A stretch of DNA of 10,398 bases from Halieaceae bacterium UBA4438 (GTDB lineage Bacteria > Pseudomonadota > Gammaproteobacteria > Pseudomonadales > Halieaceae): positions 1,836 to 12,233 of the forward strand of contig DGPO01000109.1 in assembly GCA_002390485.1 (NCBI GenBank), read 5' to 3'. A model generated the notes under the pieces. The model was not told the origin of the DNA. It made no database searches and saw only the letters and a list, made by a program, of their open reading frames with translations. Positions within the stretch are counted from its first letter, which is position 1. Each line of letters starts with the position of its first letter. A program made the position numbers and the translations under genes. This document shows, piece by piece, positions 7,270-10,398 of this stretch.

Positions 7270-8475
7270 CTAGGTGACGGTGGACTTGACCTGATATTTG
7301 GGCGCTTCATAGCGCCTGCTTGCAACAATCGCCTCGAGCGCACTCATGGCGCGCTCCGTGTCGGCGTTGGTGTTGTAAAGTGGCGCAAATCCAAAGCGCA
7401 CAATGTTGGGTTCGCGGTAATCGATAATAATGCCGTCGTCGATCAGTGCCTGACTGATTGGAAATGCATCATCCAGAGCCAAACTGACGTGCGATCCACG
7501 CTGGCTGTCATTCTCAGGGGTGAGTAAGGCTGAGACGGCGGACAAGGGGCTGCGCTTCCAACGCGCAATAAACGCACGTGTAAGCGACAGACTGACGTCC
7601 CTAAGGTCTCGAACGCTAACCTCCTCGAACAGTTTTAACGCACCCGCAACCGCACTCAGTGCGATGACACTCTGAGTCCCCGTCAAAAAGCGTTGAATCC
7701 CTTTGGCGGGCTCATACTGAGGCTCGAAGTCGAAGATGCGTGCGTGGCCCATCCAGCCAGGAATTGGATTCTGTGCCAACTGGTGCTCGGCTCGAGCAAA
7801 CAGAAACCCCGGCGCTCCCGGCCCGCCGTTTAAAAATTTATAGGTGCAACCGACGGCGAAATCAACCTTCGCCGACTCCAGCGACAGCTCAACAACACCT
7901 GCACTGTGTGCTAAATCCCAGACAACCAAGGCGCCTGCCTCCTGCGCAAGCGCGGTAATGCCCGGCATGTCGCGCAGCGTTCCCGTTTTGTAATCGACAT
8001 GGGAAAGTGCAAGGACCGCGGTATCGGATAAATCATCAGCCGTTAATTTGGAAATATCGGTGGCCTTGACCTGACAACGATCCGCACCCATCAGTCGCGC
8101 AAGCCCCGAGGCAATGTAGTTGTCGGTGGGAAACTGATGCGCCTCGACAGTGATACGGGTTCGCGTGTTATTGATTTCAAGGGCTGCTGACAGCGCCTTA
8201 AACAGGTTGACCGACAGACTGTCGCAGCAAATCACGTTCCCGCGATGTGCGCCGATAATCGGTGCTATTTGGTTACCCACTGTTTGTGGAAGGTCGATCC
8301 AACCGTGTTTATTCCATGCGGCCACTAAATCCTGTCCCCACTGCTGGGAGATCGCCTCAATGAGGTGCTCAGAAGCCTCGGACGTTAAGGGGCCCAGTGA
8401 ATTGCCATCAAGATAGACTTTGTCAGTAGGGAGCAAAAAACGAGATCTGACTCGTTCAATAGACGGGTTAGTCAT
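7270..8475 (-). CDS. kynU: Kynureninase
   Basis: Kynureninase is a PLP fold-type I enzyme that cleaves L-kynurenine to anthranilate and L-alanine in tryptophan catabolism. The 401 residues have the expected length and motif order: YLDGNSLGPL (21-30), the phosphate-binding CDSLSVNLFKAL (84-95), HQFPTDNY (113-120), SHVDYKTG (158-165), WDLAHSAG (186-193) with Asp187 facing the pyridine nitrogen, the Schiff-base lysine in TYKFLNGGPG (Lys213), and FLTGTQSVIAL (263-273). The product is cytoplasmic. The ATG lies 2 bases after the stop of the upstream alpha/beta hydrolase gene, with AAGGGGA inside that gene as ribosome site, so the two are surely co-transcribed. No tryptophan dioxygenase or anthranilate-processing gene is in view, so the upstream and downstream steps must be encoded elsewhere. 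Confidence 0.96.
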   Translation of the reverse strand: MTNPSIERVRSRFLLPTDKVYLDGNSLGPLTSEASEHLIEAISQQWGQDLVAAWNKHGWIDLPQTVGNQIAPIIGAHRGNVICCDSLSVNLFKALSAALEINNTRTRITVEAHQFPTDNYIASGLARLMGADRCQVKATDISKLTADDLSDTAVLALSHVDYKTGTLRDMPGITALAQEAGALVVWDLAHSAGVVELSLESAKVDFAVGCTYKFLNGGPGAPGFLFARAEHQLAQNPIPGWMGHARIFDFEPQYEPAKGIQRFLTGTQSVIALSAVAGALKLFEEVSVRDLRDVSLSLTRAFIARWKRSPLSAVSALLTPENDSQRGSHVSLALDDAFPISQALIDDGIIIDYREPNIVRFGFAPLYNTNADTERAMSALEAIVASRRYEAPKYQVKSTVT

Positions 8476-8477
8476 GT

Positions 8478-9308
8478 TTAAGGCATCCCCTTGGGAACCA
8501 GACTTTCGAGTGCGACCAGTACCGCTTGAAATGCGGGTGTTGCAGGGTGGATGACATCGAAGTGACCGGCACCATCCACCGTGGTGATCACCGCTTCGTC
8601 AAAACCATGGGCTTGGTCATGGCCTACGATCGGATCGTCCCGTCCAATGACAATACGTACAGGGGTCGCGACGCGACTGACTGTGACCGAGGCCTCGCGG
8701 TATCGTTTATCCGGCTGATAGTCTTGATCTCCCATGAAAGGCGCCACCATGGACTGACAGCTGCCTTTTTGCGCCCCATAACCGACGAGGTCTGTAATGG
8801 GCGCGAGCCCAACAATACCGTCGATCGAAAGACCCTTGTCTTGTGCAGCTCTGAGTGCCAGGTGTCCTCCGGCAGAGTGGCCGATGAGAACAGGACGAAC
8901 TCCGGCAGTGTCTGTCACGTAGTTCACCGCGGTCTTTATATCCACGAGACTGCCGGGCCAGCCGCCACCTGGGTCACCGACGCGCCGATACTCTGGAACC
9001 CAAACGTCGTATCCGTGGCGCGTCAGAGATTCCGCCATGGGCAGCGCGTGGTCACGCGAGTAGGCATTTGACCAGCAGCCGCCGTGAATGAGGACTAGTG
9101 TGGTTTTTAATGGGGCGGCAGTGCTGACCTTCAAGACGGTTTGCAAGCTGCCCGGCCCATAGCGGTGGTGTTCGTGAGTGCCCGATACGGGCAGATCCAT
9201 AACCGCGTCAAAGGACACAGATTCTGTAACGGGCGAGGCTAAAAGGCCTCCCGAAAGGACGCACAACGCGATCAGAAGTGCGCAGTAGGGGCGGTTAAAT
9301 CGGGCCAT
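8478..9308 (-). CDS. Exported alpha/beta hydrolase, candidate kynurenine formamidase
   Basis: The 276-residue alpha/beta-hydrolase carries HGGCW (75-79) for the oxyanion hole, GHSAGGHL with nucleophile Ser145, GRDDPIV with the acid at Asp224 or Asp225, and GAGHFDVI with His249. HGGxW together with the HFDxI ending resembles eukaryotic-type arylformamidases, and the 2-base gap to kynU supports hydrolysis of N-formylkynurenine to kynurenine. The N-terminus is a clear signal peptide: Arg3 and Arg6, a hydrophobic core of residues 9-23, and probable cleavage after Ala24 (LLA/SP). No lipobox is present. A periplasmic formamidase feeding a cytoplasmic kynureninase would be odd, so a general esterase is a serious alternative. 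An in-frame TAA at 9314-9312 makes this ATG the earliest start. It has almost no Shine-Dalgarno; a TATGAT hexamer lies 5 bases upstream. Confidence 0.9.
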   Translation of the reverse strand: MARFNRPYCALLIALCVLSGGLLASPVTESVSFDAVMDLPVSGTHEHHRYGPGSLQTVLKVSTAAPLKTTLVLIHGGCWSNAYSRDHALPMAESLTRHGYDVWVPEYRRVGDPGGGWPGSLVDIKTAVNYVTDTAGVRPVLIGHSAGGHLALRAAQDKGLSIDGIVGLAPITDLVGYGAQKGSCQSMVAPFMGDQDYQPDKRYREASVTVSRVATPVRIVIGRDDPIVGHDQAHGFDEAVITTVDGAGHFDVIHPATPAFQAVLVALESLVPKGMP

Positions 9309-9313
9309 TGCTT

Positions 9314-9319
9314 ATCATA
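9314..9319 (-). promoter_or_regulatory. Possible -10 element immediately upstream of the hydrolase start
   Basis: TATGAT matches the sigma-70 -10 consensus at five of six positions. It ends 5 bases before the hydrolase ATG, so transcription starting at the usual distance would begin at or beside the start codon and give a leaderless mRNA, which would fit the lack of a ribosome site. The matching -35 (TTCTAG at a 17-base spacing) is poor. The hexamer may simply be chance, with the gene read from psiE upstream. Confidence 0.25.
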
Positions 9320-9357
9320 GACAGTCGGCGCATCGGCTAGAAGCCCTCACTCAAGAA

Positions 9358-9786
9358 TTACTTTCTTGAAAATTGATGGCTTGCCCAGGTGAGCGCACCG
9401 TAGGCGATTGCCAACAGTAGGACCGCGCCCGCTTCGTACATCAATTGTGTCGGTTCCGAGTCCTTACTCAGCAAAATAAGTCGCGTGATGCCGGTAATCG
9501 CGATAAGGACGGGCAGGGTGACCGGCACGCTGTGGGTGGAATAGTAGGCATAGGCCATGCCGAGTACTTCGAGGTAGATAAACAGCAGAAGAAGGTCAGC
9601 AAGATTAATATCACCCGTTTTGGCTAAACCTGCGAGCTCAAACGCGACAGCCACAATGGCAAGTACGCCAATGAGTAACAGCAGCCCTCGCTCGGCGAAC
9701 GCAAACATCCCCAAGACCACGTCGTCAAATCGATCAATAAACTTTGACGACTTACTGCTGTATGAAGAATCCTTGTCTTGACTCAT
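9358..9786 (-). CDS. PsiE-like four-helix inner-membrane protein
   Basis: The 142-residue product has a charged, serine-rich cytoplasmic N-terminus (1-20) and four predicted membrane helices at about 34-54, 62-82, 89-107 and 117-136. The second helix and following loop (LLLLFIYLEVLGMAYAYY, then HSVPVTLPVLIAITGITRLI) match the conserved core of the PsiE family (phosphate-starvation-inducible E), whose molecular function is not known. The ATG has GGGAGT 5 bases upstream. It is the first gene of the minus-strand group leading to the hydrolase and kynU, 49 bases before the hydrolase; whether they share a transcript is unclear. No recognisable Pho box is visible in the upstream spacer, so regulation by phosphate is not supported here. 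Confidence 0.85.
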   Translation of the reverse strand: MSQDKDSSYSSKSSKFIDRFDDVVLGMFAFAERGLLLLIGVLAIVAVAFELAGLAKTGDINLADLLLLFIYLEVLGMAYAYYSTHSVPVTLPVLIAITGITRLILLSKDSEPTQLMYEAGAVLLLAIAYGALTWASHQFSRK

Positions 9787-9949
9787 GGTGTACTCCCGAA
9801 ACGGATGCTGTTCTGGGTTTTACGGGTAAAACACGGTCTTCGTTCAGTCAAGTGACGTCTTATTTTTCTGACTGCGACGATGACGAACCTTTGGTAAGGT
9901 CTCACGACACTGAAAGCCCCCAATAATGAACGCGTAAAAGGAATGACCC
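9787..9949. promoter_or_regulatory. Divergent promoter region between the psiE-like gene and the acyl-CoA synthetase gene
   Basis: The 163-base spacer must serve two divergent genes. On the minus strand, TTGACT at 9851-9846 is a good -35-like hexamer towards psiE, but the hexamer 17 bases on (TACCCG) is a poor -10; that position overlaps the palindrome at 9817-9832. Towards the synthetase, the only strong signal is the ribosome site AAAAGGAA at 9936-9943. No Pho box and no small gene were found. Confidence 0.4.
9817..9832. promoter_or_regulatory. 16-bp inverted repeat, candidate operator
   Basis: GTTTTAC and GTAAAAC are perfect 7-base inverted arms separated by GG. The element lies 30 bases upstream of the psiE-like start codon and overlaps the position expected for its -10, as a repressor operator would. 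The size and symmetry suit a dimeric regulator such as a TetR-, GntR- or MarR-type protein; none is encoded in the window. There is no T-run, so it is not an intrinsic terminator. Confidence 0.4.
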
Positions 9950-10398
9950 GTGACACTATCGCTCTGTAAACAGCTTGACGATCGACGCCAACAACGACCC
10001 GAAGCACTGGCTTATGTCATCGACGGCGTAGGGCGCTCAAACGAAGTCAGCATCGATCATGTTTTTCGCATTGCCAATGGACTCATTGCTGCGGGTATTG
10101 GTAAAGGTGATCGAGTCGCTGTGCTGTCGCGCAACAGCGTCGAATGTGCCGAAGTCATGACCGGTATTTTATGCTCGGGTGCCAGTATGGTACCCGTACC
10201 CAGTACGGCGACACCTGAAGCGCAACGCAATATGCTGGCAGACAGTGCAGTGAAAGGCCTTTTCGTCTCGGATGATTACCGAGGGGCCGCGCTTGATCAG
10301 TTTTTGGACTTGCCCAGTATTCGCTCTGAGCTTCGATTTGCCCTGGAGAGTGCCTGCGATGTGTTCAGCGATCACGCGGCGTGGGCCGGGCAATTTCC
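9950..10398 (+). CDS. AMP-forming acyl-CoA synthetase/ligase, N-terminal part (cut by window edge)
   Basis: The 149 visible codons match the N-terminus of ANL-superfamily enzymes, which activate carboxylic acids as acyl-adenylates and usually pass them to coenzyme A. Visible features are the N-terminal LDDRRQQRPEALAYV, the helix HVFRIANGLIAAGIGKGDRVAVLSRNSVE (about residues 43-71) and the strand GASMVPVPSTATPEAQRNML, the usual region preceding the ATP-binding loop. The SGTTG-type loop, the hinge and the catalytic lysine lie beyond the edge, so substrate and activity cannot be judged. The start is GTG at 9950 with AAAAGGAA 6 bases upstream; an in-frame TGA at 9944-9946 excludes an earlier one. 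An ATG at 9943, in another frame, gives only eight codons. The gene is divergent from the psiE-like gene. Confidence 0.85.
   Translation, partial: MTLSLCKQLDDRRQQRPEALAYVIDGVGRSNEVSIDHVFRIANGLIAAGIGKGDRVAVLSRNSVECAEVMTGILCSGASMVPVPSTATPEAQRNMLADSAVKGLFVSDDYRGAALDQFLDLPSIRSELRFALESACDVFSDHAAWAGQF

Noticed and set aside
8526..9071. 181-codon open frame on the plus strand
   Set aside because: It lies wholly antisense to the alpha/beta hydrolase, whose motifs are intact. The translation shows no family pattern and is rich in Arg, His and Cys, as mirror frames usually are.
9787..9949. Pho box upstream of the psiE-like gene
   Set aside because: The family name suggests phosphate control, but no pair of CTGTCAT-like repeats with proper spacing is visible in the spacer on either strand.
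9943..9969. ATG with eight codons overlapping the acyl-CoA synthetase start
   Set aside because: The purine-rich ribosome site directly abuts this ATG but is correctly spaced for the GTG at 9950, which opens the real frame. The eight-codon peptide has no feature suggesting a leader peptide.

Overview
The window looks like chromosomal DNA of a free-living gammaproteobacterium with moderately high GC, probably a heterotroph that lives on amino acids and other small nitrogenous compounds. That placement rests on a TruC-type tRNA pseudouridine synthase, the tight operon style with ATGA stop/start overlaps, and a PsiE-like membrane protein; no taxonomic search could be run. Genes fill nearly everything. 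I see no tRNA or rRNA gene, insertion sequence, CRISPR array or obvious prophage.

Region 1 (1-4824, all minus strand) is a compact four-gene operon read from right to left: an aldehyde dehydrogenase most like alpha-ketoglutarate semialdehyde (2,5-dioxovalerate) dehydrogenase; a membrane-dipeptidase (M19) homologue that lacks several canonical zinc and active-site residues; a 576-residue protein of unknown function; and a DUF3726-type protein that runs off the left edge and whose visible part resembles a degenerate Ldh2-type malate/lactate dehydrogenase. The last three are joined by ATGA overlaps, so they are probably made together. This is the most interesting part of the window: one recognisable enzyme followed by two eroded enzyme folds and an unknown protein. 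From my memory of the families, similar dipeptidase-like proteins occur in dimethylglycine/betaine loci of Pseudomonas, and aldehyde dehydrogenases of this type act at the end of hydroxyproline and sugar-acid degradation. A catabolic role is therefore likely, but the substrate is not shown by the sequence.

Region 2 (4825-5785) holds a divergent spacer and truC on the plus strand. The 3' end of truC overlaps the 3' end of the convergent serine dehydratase gene by 40 bases.

Region 3 (5746-9786, minus strand) reads right to left psiE-like gene, alpha/beta hydrolase with a signal peptide, kynU (kynureninase), then a single-chain iron-sulfur L-serine dehydratase. The hydrolase and kynU are 2 bases apart and plausibly perform consecutive steps of tryptophan degradation (N-formylkynurenine to kynurenine to anthranilate plus alanine), although an exported formamidase would be unusual. 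Serine dehydratase delivers pyruvate and ammonia.

Region 4 (9787-10398) is a divergent spacer carrying a 16-bp near-perfect palindrome, then the N-terminal third or less of an AMP-forming acyl-CoA synthetase-like enzyme on the plus strand, cut by the window edge.
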